Source: Cadophora sp. MPI-SDFR-AT-0126 (Eukaryota; Ascomycota; Leotiomycetes; Helotiales; Ploettnerulaceae). Taken from it: 64,000 nucleotides of DNA. This document shows positions 10,849 through 21,844 of the stretch, piece by piece. Made by a program: the position numbers and the translations under genes. Under the pieces are notes generated by a model. It ran no database searches, was not told where the DNA came from, and worked only from the letters and a program-made list of their open reading frames with translations. Each line of letters starts with the position of its first letter. The stretch's first letter is position 1. The stretch spans positions 434,001-498,000 of the forward strand of contig JAGMVK010000024.1 in assembly GCA_020747065.1 (NCBI GenBank). Direction: 5' to 3'.

Positions 10849-12758
10849 CTGGAGGGTATCCAAAGCGGCATGGTGAAGGATTTAGCTCGGAACACCAGAG
10901 CCTTAAATAGGTCCATCTCTCTCACCCTCATCGTTATCATCTCCTTTCAACGCCGACCAGATCATCTTATTTCGATGGTCTTCACCACGATAATGCCTGA
11001 ATGTTCATGCCAATGATCGCCTCGCTTTTTGGATGGTTTCCAATATGTTTCCAAGGGCTTCTATAGTGGACTGCCTGATCTGAAGTCGGTGGAGTGCAGA
11101 CTGAGGAATGCTTTGGATTTTTATATTATTAGCCAGAGTAGTTTGGGTTTTAATGTAAATTTTCAGCTTATTCAAAGTTCTATTAGGCTGACTTTGTGTA
11201 CTTTAAGCCGAAGCAGTCTGAATTGCGCTACTACTGTACTTGGCAGCCACAGACTTTGTTACATAAGATAAACTATTCCTGCACGTGATGGGATGCTTAT
11301 ATAATAAGTTACGGAGATTTACCGTAACACTTACCATGCAGCTGATCAGGGATCCTTGATCGCTTGATTGGAGGTATTCCGTACCAACGCATGTGGTGGC
11401 GTCGCATGACAAAGAGTGCAACGGCCACCACAAGGCTGACAATGATTTTTTAGCATCTTGGTGAGGCTCGAAAACCCAGATTAAACTGTTCTATAAGTTT
11501 GAAAGGCGCAACGAGCTGGTGGTGGTGATGTAGGTCGAAGGGTCCTATTATACTATGAATTGATACCCTCCGCAATCAGGCGCGACGGCGACGACGCGGT
11601 CGTAATTTTCAGAGTAGCTGAGGTTTAGACTATTCAGAAATAGTTACATAACATAACAGACACAAAAATACGGGAATTTTCAGTGGATTCATAAATTTAG
11701 AATCAATTGAATACAAAGTACAAATGGTTCGTCTCGTCACAGGGTGCGTCTCTCGACGCAGGGACAGACGTTACATCGACCGATCTGAAAAGTGATGAAA
11801 ATTAGCGACGTGCAATAAAACATTGTTTAAAAATGGCCTGCAGAAATCACATCCTCCTTCCAAAATATGTGCAAAAAAACCTCTGTGGAAATCCAGAGGG
11901 GCGCAATTCGTGAGGGGAAGATGTAGGGACCAGCCAAGCAAATACCAAAGATCTCTGTCAAGAGCCATAGCGATGTTCTATTAGTAGCCTGAAAAGGATC
12001 CACTAGGATTTCAGGAATGGAAAAATGACTCCTTTAAATATTATGCGAGATGTGGCAGTCGAAATTGAGGCGAGCAGACATGCAAGGCCTCCATGGTCCG
12101 AGACGATAAGGCTCGGCATGAATCCTCGTCCCGTTCCGCGACAATCCTTTCGTGATGCAAAGCGACATGATTAGTCGGTTGAACGAGGCGTAAGTTATCG
12201 CCAGCCACTTTACAAAGCTAGCCATTTCGAAAGGTTAATACCTAAGTAGCAGGAGTAACCGACATCCCTGTGAAGCGAAAGTCCCGTAGTACAACCTCAT
12301 ATTTTACTTCATTGCAAATAACTCGCCTTAAGTTAATCTACTCTCATCAAGTGCTTGATATTAGCACTTAATAGTCGGAACCTTAGGCTTATGGGTTTAT
12401 TTCCTAGGGAATCTGTATACAAAGCTATTTATTTTTGTTTCTATTATCAACCTGTTTGTACCTATTCTATTCCCCTTGAGATTTTACCACGTTTTTGAAA
12501 GGTTTGAAAGCCTGAAAGTTGTGTGATATAAAATAAAGACAGCTTAAATAAAGCGCACTTATTTCTTGTAGTTTCTTTTTCAAACTAGTAGAGTTACGTG
12601 CACGAGAAGTGGGAGGTCAGCGACCCACGAAATACTGCTCGGTTATACTTTCTGTCCATGATATTAAGGCCTGAGGCTACAACTGATCACAAATGGCACA
12701 GGTGGCTCGCAAGATTAATTAACTGTATGCGATACTTTTGACTTATTATCTCATACCC
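10849..12758. other. intergenic, no gene recognised
   Basis: About 1.9 kb without a convincing coding region on either strand. TA content rises between about 12240 and 12560, suggesting decayed repeats. A short hairpin (CCTCTG...CAGAGG) lies near 11880. Confidence 0.55.
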
Positions 12759-13280
12759 TTAGTCGCTCTCTCTGCCATCCAAGTAATGAGAAGCCGAAGT
12801 ATTTGGATGATTGATGCCTATTATTTGCGTTCGTAATGTCACACATTCCTCCATTAGGTTAATAGCATCGTCGACACGGCCCTGACTTTTCCATGTGAAT
12901 GCAAGGTTGTTCATGCTGGTTAGCGTGTCTGGATGGCCAGCCCCGAGTTCCCTCTTCTCGATTTCAAGACTTTCAACATATGCAGCCTCAGCCTCATCCC
13001 ATCGTCCGTCTGCAGAGAGACATGTTGCATATCGCCATAAAAGACTCATCCTACTCTGCTGATCCTGGTCAACAAGCCTAGACTCAAGTACGCAACGAGC
13101 GTGGGGCAGATATGCTCTCCAGATACTTCGGTTGTTGTGGTCGTCGTCCGGAAACACGTCTTCTAAACGCTCAACAACAGCGTCTGTGAAGCGTTTGGGG
13201 TGAACGAAGCCGTCGAGTAGCATCGTGAAAGTTACAGCCTTGCAAGAACCACAGAGTGGAGAGGCCATATCACCTGTCAT
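12759..13280 (-). pseudogene. TPR (kinesin-light-chain type) fragment of an NLR-like receptor
   Basis: This 173-aa frame contains a helical segment with FPDDD and LPHARCVLESR, then two TPR repeats of the fungal NB-ARC/NACHT-TPR kind. The second repeat shows GHPDTLTSMNNLAFTWKSQG and the next begins at the NHPNT segment before the stop. Full-length family members have an N-terminal effector, an NB-ARC or NACHT module and many TPRs. Here both the upstream nucleotide-binding part and the downstream repeats are missing. The DNA on either side shows no matching exons. I read it as a remnant of a non-self-recognition receptor; a short expressed TPR protein is possible. Confidence 0.65.
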
Positions 13281-14133
13281 TTTTCTTGCCTTCTCTTGGT
13301 TCTATCTCTCGGTGTCATCGGTACTGCACTTTGGCAGGTATATACCCTCGCAATGGATGGATGGATACAAGAATTTTGAGATCTAGGATATTTAAAACTT
13401 GTTTATAAGGGCAAATAATCCGAATTAAAGGTGGAGGTCGAGTGCGTGTCGATGCTCATGCTAAGAATAGTGGCCAATCACATATCGACACGACGTCCCT
13501 GCTGCCCGGCCGTTGCACTCAGCCTTATCATGGCCCACGATCGAACGTATAACGAGTTACTTTGTATCAGCCATAACTACTGCGCCAATATTTCTATCGA
13601 ACTTTACTTGATCTGGTAGGATCTGTGCAATTCTTGAATATTTATTGGTTCGTTTCCCCCTGTCTGGTGGAAATATCTAGAAAGCTTGGCTGAATAGATA
13701 CGCCAGAGGGGAAGTAATTGTCTACAGAGACACATTCTTTACCTCGGCGAGCTCAGGCCATTTTTACTTAGTACTTCGTAGTCGGGGTAATAGTTGTTAC
13801 TGCAGGGGGTGCTGCTCTAACTTAAGTAGGGAATAATGCTCGGAATCTGGAAACCCTATTGGACAATTTCCCCTGTCATCGAAGAACTCTCTAGAAGTCT
13901 TGGCTACAACTATTTCCCCGATTACCATAGTACCAGGTCTGAGGCTGTGGCTGTGCTTCAAGCTGCGCCTCATCAGCTATCTATAATATGAACTCTCCAA
14001 ACTTGCGATGACTAGGCTGGTAACGATCTTCTAGCTAGGACAGACAACTTGAACCACATTAGATTGGCATCATCCTCGGAACCCGACGAAAAGGTTAGCC
14101 TTTCCCAGGTTATCTCACTGCATTGACGCGCCA
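13281..14133. other. intergenic, no gene recognised
   Basis: No open frame with protein-like composition was found. This is presumably the promoter side of the gene at 14134, with no recognised site. Confidence 0.5.
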
Positions 14134-15874
14134 ATGGTGTTCCCATTTGGTGTGTCGGTCGGCGACTTCATCGCAGGCATAACACTCTTATACGAGGCTC
14201 TAAAAGCGCTCGACGATGTAAAGGGAGCTCGTTCAGACCATGAGGAGCTATCTGCCGTGCTGGAGTCGCTCCAAGTAGCCCTTACGCCGATCGAGAATCT
14301 CCCCCTGTACCCCTCCACAGCGGCCCAGGCTCAGGCTATCCAGGCAGCGGTCGAACGGTGCCGGCAATGCATAAATAGGTTTCTGGTTCGAATTGACAAG
14401 TTTCGAGTCCTCAAGAGAACTGTTCAGCCTCAGCCCCAGCGGTTCTTACCATCGCTTGAGGTTGCAGTGCGAAAATTACAATGGAGCCTTTGTAGGAAAG
14501 AAGATGTTGCAAGATTTAAAGCGACAATATCAGGGCACGTGGGTGCAGTGCAATTATTGCTCCTAACTCTACAGATGTATGAGAGAAATATCTACATCAT
14601 TTCTCATCTTGTTAACCTCCTTTTTAGAGTGGACGCTCCTCAGCGCCAGGAAGACATAAAGAGGGCCGTCGAAGCCGCAGAGTCAGACATAGTCGACCAT
14701 ATCGATCTGAAGCTTGATCGCCATCTATTGATAGTCACCGAGACAAGGAACCTTGTGGTCGAGCAGCGGAGGAGCTTGGATTCAATCCAGACTCACGCGC
14801 GTGCTACTTCTGAACTTTCGAAGAACATCCATAATCTTCAACAAAGCATCAAGAGGTTTGCGAACTTGTTTCTGGAGACTTGAGAATTTTACTAAAGATC
14901 CGGCAGTGGCATCTCCCTCGATGAGCAGCAGTTGTTGATTCAAACGCTCTCCCAAATGCGCGGGCAAAATCGAGAGCTCCTCAATCAATTCTCCTCACTA
15001 GTCAAGCAAGTTGTACAGGTCAAAGACACAATCAAGCTACAGAGACATCCGCCACCCCAAGTACTACTACAGAAGCCCGTAATTCTCTACGACGCCTTAG
15101 GACGGATCTCGCATTTCCATCTTGACTTCATCGACTCGTTCACCGCATTCATGGCGGTGCTCCGCATTCGTTTCGAAACAGTTGGGCTCAAGAAGATTGA
15201 GCGCGAAGAGTTCCGTCTGGAAGAGGTGGCTAGGAGGAGGACGATAAACCTAAAGTTGCCGTGGAAAGATGTGTTTCGAGTAAGAGCCAGTTCACAAACA
15301 CTGTTGCAAAGCACATCCAGATGCTAACTTATGGCAAAGCCAGGCCAGCAAGTGGAGATGAGCATGATTTTTGAGCGGGAGAACATGCCGCAGTCACGTT
15401 GTCCAGGTTGTAATGTCATTAGTGAGACAGAATGCTTTGTTAAAAGCGTCACCTGGTGAGCACGCGAAGACCTTATTCCGCTTGATTGCGACTGATATCA
15501 TGCACAGCATCTCATGCGGCATGGTCTACAAAATGGCCCTTCCTGGAGCCCATGAGAAGCTGGAACGACCAGCCGCCAGCGTCCCTTATCCAACTGAAAA
15601 GCAAGATGACGATGTGGATATTCGCGCCTTTGTAAGAGTCCAGATCATAACGATTCTAACGATTAATTGGGGTCATGTCGCTTACCAGCAAGCGCAAACG
15701 GATCTCGGTGCTGAAATCACGCCCGAAATGATGGAAGAGACTCTAAACGCTCATGTAAATTCGCTGAAGGTTAGTGCTGGGTCTGAGCACCTGATGCCAA
15801 TTGTTTCAGATCTAATCGAAACCGCGGCGTTAACCATCAAGGCTTTGGGAGACGCGCTCAAGGAGTATGTTTAA
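14134..15874 (+). CDS. fungal helical N-terminus plus ubiquitin-like domain protein
   Basis: Four exons (14134-14855, 14907-15279, 15340-15455, 15508-15874) join in one frame to give 525 aa. The introns are 51, 60 and 52 nt. They have GTTTGC, GTAAGA and GTGAGC donors, TTACTAA and GCTAAC branch sites in the first two, and CAG/AAG/CAG acceptors. The N-terminus (FGVSVGDFIAGI) matches the fungal N-terminal domain of STAND-like proteins. Coiled coil follows to about residue 290. Residues about 297-385 form a fungal ubiquitin-like domain: PVILYDALGR, FHLDFIDS and PWKDVFR are its hallmarks, and a CPGC motif follows. The C-terminal 130 residues (exon 4) are helical and unfamiliar. Proteins of this architecture are widespread in ascomycetes and are thought to be signalling or recognition components; no substrate is known. 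All junctions keep frame, so the gene looks intact. Confidence 0.75.
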
Positions 15875-16126
15875 GCCATAGCTCGATGGAAACTCCGATC
15901 TAAAGTTCGAGTTTCGTGGGAGCCGAGAAGCAGTCCAAGGAACTCTGCGAGATCTAGAACGGTGTCTGGCGTCCAAATTTCAGACTGTCCACTTGTATTG
16001 TCCAAATATGTTCAATCATTTGTAACCTCTCAGAGACATATAAGCAAACCCTCATACTACGTATCCGGCCTATTAGTTCCAAATGCAAGGGTCAATGCTT
16101 GGCAGTGCCGCTTTCTCCCAAGGTCT
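15875..16126. other. short spacer before a transposon relic
   Basis: Nothing coding is recognised between the ubiquitin-like-domain gene and the Tc1-like relic. Confidence 0.4.
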
Positions 16127-16740
16127 TTAATATTTTGCATACCAACCACCAGCTTTGATCACAGCCCAGCGTCTCTCTCACATGCTATGTACAAGCTCTC
16201 TAATTCTCTCGTGGGTAGTTGATTCCCAGACCTCCTGTACCGCTACTCTCAACCTTTTGTTCCTGAATGTAATCCTTCATATCATCCCAGAGAGTCTGAA
16301 TAGGATTCAAATCCGGGCTATTAGATGGCCACCTCATCGTTTGGATCCCCGCAGCTTCTAGAACAGACTTTGTAAAAGCAGAGGCATGCCCTTTAGCATT
16401 ATCCTGCTGAAATTGAAGCTCTGGATATTGCTGAAGGATCTCATCAAGGACTGGCACGATCATTCCACTGTATGATCCCTCATTGATCGTCTCCCAGTCT
16501 TTCTCCCAAAACAGCCCTCTGTGCCTCACATATTTGCCAGATATAGACCCCCAAAACATCCAACCGATCTTCTTTTGATATCTTGCTTGAACGTAATCCT
16601 TAATACAACGTTTGAAGGCAAATTTGAGCTCGTGTAAAGCCGGCATCAAAAAAGAGGGTCTGAACGCGTAGCCTTTGATCGCGAGTGAGCTCTGGATGCT
16701 TTGGTTGCTTAGGAACAGGTACTCTGAATGTCGGTTCCAT
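16127..16740 (-). pseudogene. Tc1/mariner-type transposase, internally deleted
   Basis: The minus strand carries a transposase start with a helix-turn-helix region (from the ATG at 16740). It then jumps frame into the catalytic half without the usual intervening about 100 residues. That half has the second and third acidic-site contexts of a DDE_3 (Tc1/IS630) transposase: FQQDNAKGHAS and SNSPDLNPIQTLWDDM. The usual final E after PI is replaced by Q. The C-terminal end WAVIKAGGWYAKY is reached in a different frame, with the stop at 16127-16129. Deletion, frameshift and loss of the catalytic E make it a dead copy. Few RIP-type changes are visible, unlike the other transposons in this window. 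Confidence 0.85.
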
Positions 16741-16769
16741 GGTGAAAGTGTCGGAACAAGGGAACAAGA

Positions 16770-16796
16770 ACCTAATCGGGCTTAACCCGATTAGGT
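16770..16796. repeat. perfect 11-bp-arm hairpin upstream of transposase relic
   Basis: ACCTAATCGGG and CCCGATTAGGT form a perfect inverted repeat around a 5-nt CTTAA loop, 30 bp upstream of the transposase start. It could be an operator-like or subterminal site of the element; its role is unknown. Confidence 0.75.
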
Positions 16797-16959
16797 ACAT
16801 TAGCCGAAGGGAGCGTCCTTAAGAGCTCTCTTCCACTTGCAACCTCTTTACTTGATACCTATTTGCAACAACATCAGAACAAGAGTATACTCTTAATAGG
16901 CCACCCCCTGTGAAACCGGCAGAAAGACTAGGTGCTACAGCAGAAATGAGATGAGTAAT

Positions 16960-18335
16960 AAGTGCTCTAGCTTATTTCATAATTAGTCTTTACAAAATAA
17001 CTTTAAAATATTAGGTAATAAAATATCACCTTTTATCTAACTTAAATATTATATCTTTTACGTCTTATATAATCTATATAATAAACTCTCATTCTTATTT
17101 CAAAACATTAAAAAAGTAATATCTTAAACTAAATCGTTAATTATTCGTCAAGTCTTAGAAAAAACTAGAGAATCAAGACCTACCTAATAATAAAAGCCTT
17201 GATCTAATCTAAGATAGTAGATTAATTATATATACTGGTTAACTCTTACTAATATACATATTTGTATTTAAAGCTAGCCCTATACTTCTAATCTGATTCT
17301 TAACTATTTATAAGTATATTAATCATTTGATTAGAGCTATATTTCCAAGTAAATAAAGTAAATCATAATAGCATACTTTTTCTTTTACTTTTACTTTCTA
17401 TAGTATAAACTAATTTCCTTTTATAAGAAATCTTTTATAAACTATATTCTATTAGCAATTATATATAATACTTTAATAAAAGAAAAACAATGCCTTTAGA
17501 ACTTATATTTAAGATAATAGTAACTACTTTAGGATCTTTCTTTAGCTTACGTTCTTTTTATTACTAGTTTACTATAAGATTCTTTCATAAGTAAATAATA
17601 AATCCTAACTCTGAAATATTATTGCTATAAGCACCTACGATACTATATATATTACATCTAATCTAATCTTTTAATATCTCTATATTATCTAAAATAACTC
17701 TAAAGTATTTAAATTCATACCTATTTAAAAGATAAGCGTTAAAAGAAATTTTTACTAAAGATTAAGAAATAACTTTTATTAGTCTTATTACACTAAAGTA
17801 CAAGTATAGTTTTTCTCTATTTTTAACTAAAGATCTTTTTTTTTACCGTTTTTCTATTAATAATTTCTAACTTAATAACTAGAGCTTTTATTACAAGATT
17901 ATATAAGAAACTCCTGTATTAATTCCTTTTTTAGTATTAATACTAAAGTAGTAATATCCAAAGATTAATAAATAAAAAATAATTAATAAACTAAATTATA
18001 AGAAAAAGATTTAGAAAGTTAACTAATTAATAATATTAGATAAGAGAAATATTTAAACTAAGACAAGTACAAAACAAGAAGAAATTTATACAAAAAAGAA
18101 GTACTCTTAAGAATGTTTATATTAAATAAACTTATACTAGAGGTAGAATCCTAGATATATTTTTAAAAGTATTTACTTTAAGTTTCTTAAGAACTTATTT
18201 AAGCTTCTTAAATATCTTATTAAAACTTAACAAAATTAATATAAAAAGAATAAAGAAGATTAAGTATAATTAATTAAAAAACAAAAAGTAAAAGTATATA
18301 ATAATATAATAAATCTTACTTAAGATAATCAGACT
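16960..18335. other. AT-rich RIP-like block
   Basis: About 1.4 kb of extremely TA-rich DNA with stops in all six frames. I see no gene and cannot identify the parental element. It lies between the Tc1 relic and a GC-richer repeat edge at 18340. Confidence 0.6.
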
Positions 18336-18339
18336 TACT

Positions 18340-18493
18340 TAAGCTACTCAGGGTGCTCAGAGTACTTAGAGTATTTAAGTGAGTTGCTCAGGGTACTCAG
18401 GTTACTTAGGCGAGTCGACTGAGCTAAGGGTAAGCCGTAAGTGATTAGCGCCTAAGCAAGAGCAGCAAGCTAACTAACCCCTTACGGCACTTC
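18340..18493. repeat. repeat edge: CTCAGGG direct repeats and GCCGTAAG inverted pair
   Basis: Several short direct repeats of the type GCTCAGGGTACTCAG occupy 18345-18405. GCCGTAAG near 18432 is mirrored by CTTACGGC near 18481. This looks like the terminal part of a mobile element bordering the AT-rich block. Confidence 0.5.
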
Positions 18494-18643
18494 AAAACGG
18501 GAAAATTGATTCATGATACTCTGACATTGACGTGCTCAGGGTCTTTCTCCAACTCGTTGAGATACCCTCTCGTACGTCGCCTCAATTTCTCAATATTCAG
18601 AACCACATCCAATTCAGCTCAACCTACATCCTCAACCACCACT

Positions 18644-19043
18644 ATGGCCGAGCAAAGCACAATCATGGGCTATCCCATCCAAACTCTCAGCAATTTGGAT
18701 AATCACACCGACACCCAAGTCTCGCCATTCGTCGAGACGTCGCCACTCAGGTGTACTCCAACCATCATCATCGTCATCAACACGATCTTCTCTGGGAAAG
18801 GAGAAGAAGCGCAAGGACAATGCAGGTAAGCACAACGTCCCAAGCTACTCGGTCAAGCGACCTGACAAGGGTTTTCTGGCATCGCTTCCGATACACCAGA
18901 GGCTGGAGGCTGCAGAGCAAGGTTTGCTGAGAAGTAAGTTCGCACTGGGGGAGTCGCAGCGTATCTTGGCAGAAATGGCGGCAGAGAGTAAGAGGGAGAG
19001 AAAGGAGAAGGAGAAGAGGAGGGGTAGGCATCAAAAGAAGTGA
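18644..19043 (+). CDS. small basic coiled-coil protein, model unresolved
   Basis: The ATG at 18644 opens MAEQSTIMGYPIQTL and continues in one frame. From about 18700 the frame shifted by +1 has clearly protein-like content (KSRHSSRRRHSG, KEKKRKDNAGKHN). It runs to the stop at 19041-19043 through a basic coiled coil ending KEKEKRRGRHQKK. No intron with acceptable signals bridges the two frames, so either a one-base frameshift or a non-canonical start is involved. No domain is recognised. The abundant R/K and SR-like motifs suggest a nuclear location, which is inference. Confidence 0.4.
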
Positions 19044-19225
19044 AGTAGCGTGGAGGGGAGTGGAGTGAGTGATGCATGGATGGTATGATGTGTTCTCACT
19101 TCACAAGGTTTTGGTCGGCGGTATGGTCTTTGACTTACTCATCTCTATTGTTGCGATATCGTGTTTCTAATTTGCAAGCTGCGCCGATCCGAAACGAAAA
19201 ATAACATCTGTATCCAATTCCGAAG

Positions 19226-19792
19226 TTATATGCCTGTTTTGTGATGAATAGTTGTTTTCGGTAGAGCGACATCTTGTAGATGTCGTTGTCCCCCGATCGA
19301 TCTGCTTCCGTTTGAAAAGCCGACCTCATTCGTTGATTGAGTTGAGGTCGAAAGTGAGGTTGCCATCCTATTGGTCAGAGAAACTCTGGTTGAAGCACTG
19401 GGCAGGAGGAGAGGTACTTCCGACATTGACTTTGCTATGGAGATTGCTTCACGATCCCGAGGCGCGATGTATGTGTTCTCTGGCTTTGGCGTGGATTCCC
19501 GAACCCGATGTGTGATGTTGAGTTCGGGGTCGTCGATCAGATCGTTGAGGAGCTGTCTCCAGGTCTGATCATCATAGTCATCCGCGGGCGTCGGTGTATT
19601 TGATCCATGGCCGCAATCGCAGCCGTAGTCCAGAGTCAATGTGTCATTATTATCGTTGGCAGATGGGTAGTCAAATCCAGGGCTCGGGGTCTCTAATGGA
19701 GAGGATTTTGCATTTCCGGTTGCGCTCAGGGGAGCATCGAATCTTTGGGTCCATTTATAGCCGTTGACGAATGTGGATTCGATTACGTACAA
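19226..19792 (-). CDS. polar hypothetical protein
   Basis: Single-exon frame of 188 aa starting at the ATG at 19792. It is rich in S, T, D and P with no hydrophobic segment. A DYGCDCGHG motif and an acidic helix (DDQTWRQLLNDLIDDPEL) are the only landmarks. No family is recognised. It is convergent with the small gene ending at 19043. Composition and length favour a real but fast-evolving gene; an intron near the C-terminus cannot be excluded. Confidence 0.45.
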   Translation of the reverse strand: MYVIESTFVNGYKWTQRFDAPLSATGNAKSSPLETPSPGFDYPSANDNNDTLTLDYGCDCGHGSNTPTPADDYDDQTWRQLLNDLIDDPELNITHRVRESTPKPENTYIAPRDREAISIAKSMSEVPLLLPSASTRVSLTNRMATSLSTSTQSTNEVGFSNGSRSIGGQRHLQDVALPKTTIHHKTGI

Positions 19793-19984
19793 TCAGGTGA
19801 CATTGAAGAGCGCCACGTGACGATTTACCCTACCTTTATCACTTGAGCATAATTGTATTAATTATCAACGTAGAATCAGTCTGAATAGCTTAATTAATAG
19901 GGAATTAGTACTTTGTTGCTCCTTTATTGTTCTTTAAGCATGCTTTTTATTTCTTAGGTACAGAATCATATAATTTTAGAAGGA

Positions 19985-20815
19985 AATTTCCATTGATATA
20001 AGGCTATACTTCTTTTAAGGCTTTTCTTATCTCTTTTACCGATTTTACTCTATGCTTTTATTAAGAGATTATATTCTTAATATATTTTCAAAGATTCTTA
20101 ATTAGATTAAGATTAGGAAACTACGCTAGTTATATTATTCGATTTACTTTCTTATTTATTAGGTATTTTGTAATAGTCTTTATTATATACTACGGAGTAT
20201 TATCTTCTTACATGATCACTTCTTTGCTGTACTTTTATCTTATCTTCTTATAGAATGGAATACAGAGCGTTTAAAGCACTTACTTATATTGTTTTACTAT
20301 TATATTCTCGCCCTCCGGAAGCATATATAATAGTCCTATCTCGTTTCCATAAAAGTAACTCTATACGCCTATAGTTATGCGTTTATTCTTAAAAGTAGGC
20401 TAAAGGTTCTTTTCCGCGTACTCTTCCTCTCTTCTAGGAGCTCTTATGACCCAGAAAGTACACGTATTCTCCCTTACTTCAAAGGTAACTTTATTATTCT
20501 AACACACCTTCCAATTGTCTCGTTTCATAGCTTTTTTAGCTCTATAATAGACTCATCGATATCGTTTGTGCTCGTTTGTAAGAAAAGGCTTCTTACGAGA
20601 TCGGCGCTTTACTTTACCGTGGAATTTAAGGATCCTAGTAATTATACGTGAGTGGAGTCTTTCCCCTGATTTTAATAGTGTACTAAGAGCTTTAAGAGTT
20701 ATCCGGGGGTCTCGATTTGCTACTCTTAGAAGATTTCTTTCCCCTTGCGATTTGATTTTCCATATAGCTCCTCGTCCCGGCCTATTTTCAAAGCTATTTG
20801 TAAGGGCTAAAGTAT
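19985..20815 (-). pseudogene. RIP-mutated Tc1-like transposase
   Basis: Reading the minus strand through its stop codons gives a complete Tc1-like transposase in one frame. A helix-turn-helix region comes first (NRDPRITLKALSTLL), then a basic patch (VKRRSRKKPFL). The catalytic region follows with the FWV segment, the second Asp context (EDNTPxYI) and a NLNLIKNL segment standing for PDLNPIENLW. About a dozen internal TAG/TGA/TAA codons are explained by W-to-stop and Q-to-stop transitions typical of RIP. The spacing of the last two acidic positions fits a DD34E element. The copy is dead, and I did not find its terminal repeats. Confidence 0.8.
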
Positions 20816-20998
20816 ATTAGTTTAAGAAGGAATTAATTGTGGATCACGGGTAGCCGGTTTTAGTATGAATCACGGAAGGGCTATTACCTTCCTCGTGAAG
20901 GGTCTAAATTCGACATTTTTACGTCGGAGTAAGCTCCTTTCGTTTCGTCTTTAGTTCACGAGCTATTCTTGAAAATTTCAAGTAATATTATTAAAAAA

Positions 20999-21844
20999 TC
21001 ATCGAATTATTAAGATATATGTGCGTGGGGAGGGGCAAGGTTGCATTCGGTAAGACAAGCGAAAAGTGGCGCTCTTCAATGTCACCTGATTGTACTTGAG
21101 AGTGGAGGCGCTGCTGTTGGCGGAAGATTGAGGCTCGGGCAAAGGGGTGCCATACGAGAGGAGATAGCCATTGGGAGCATCAGATCCAAACCCAGATATA
21201 GACCCAGAGGGTCCAAAATCTTCCTTTCCGATTTCATCCAAGTCGTCAAGTGCTGAGGCCCAATCGTCGACAACATCAGTACAAATATACACATCTTCTG
21301 CCTTGCAATCACTTTCGACAACAAAAAGACAAAGGGCCAAGTCCTGACCAGGAAGCCGTGTTGAGATCCAGTCAGAGCTGAAACTTGGAGTAGTTCTAGA
21401 AACAGAACTATACGGACTAATATATATACTCTTGGCTTCAAACTTGGAGGGAGTGGTGCCGTTGCTGGGGCTAATGTCTGACACAGAGATGTTGCTGAGA
21501 GTTTGGAACGGAGAGTCTGAGTTCTTGAAGGTAAGGTTGGGTGAATCGGAAAAGTACAAGTGGCTTGCGTTCGAATTGGGGAGTTCGATGTCTGTGAGAT
21601 CCATGCCTACGGGATCCATGGCGGCCAAATCCATGCTGGTGAGATTCATGGTGGTGAAGTCAACACCATTGAAGTCCATGCCGTTGAAGTCTATGCCTGT
21701 GAGATCCGGACAAGAACTTGCGTGTAGATCTTGTGCGGTTGACTTTGAATGAGTGCCGTGTCCAACAAAAATGAAATTCAGGATTTGGCTGCTATCCTGC
21801 GCCGCGACGATCTGTGGTGTGGAAAGAGAATTGGGTGAGGTCAC
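20999..21844 (-). CDS. protein with eight pentapeptide-like repeats
   Basis: Single-exon frame of 281 aa from the ATG at 21844. Residues 51-90 consist of eight consecutive 5-residue units of the form (I/M/V)(D/N/E)(F/L/P)xx, for example IDFNG, MDFNG and MDLAA. This matches the period and central positions of pentapeptide repeats (A-D/N-L-x-x), with a bulky residue in place of Ala. The rest is S/T/P-rich with a hydrophobic patch (LALCLFVVE) near residue 180. The last residues run into AT-rich DNA, so the natural C-terminus may be altered. Function is unknown. At DNA level the repeat is a 15-bp minisatellite (21575-21694), so repeat expansion alone might explain it. Confidence 0.5.
   Translation of the reverse strand: MTSPNSLSTPQIVAAQDSSQILNFIFVGHGTHSKSTAQDLHASSCPDLTGIDFNGMDFNGVDFTTMNLTSMDLAAMDPVGMDLTDIELPNSNASHLYFSDSPNLTFKNSDSPFQTLSNISVSDISPSNGTTPSKFEAKSIYISPYSSVSRTTPSFSSDWISTRLPGQDLALCLFVVESDCKAEDVYICTDVVDDWASALDDLDEIGKEDFGPSGSISGFGSDAPNGYLLSYGTPLPEPQSSANSSASTLKYNQVTLKSATFRLSYRMQPCPSPRTYILIIR

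Noticed and set aside
10333..10863. 176-aa minus-strand frame overlapping the HET gene end
   Set aside because: Antisense shadow of the intact HET reading frame; no recognisable motif.
20566..20820. 84-aa plus-strand frame
   Set aside because: It is the antisense shadow of the degenerate Tc1-like transposase on the minus strand.
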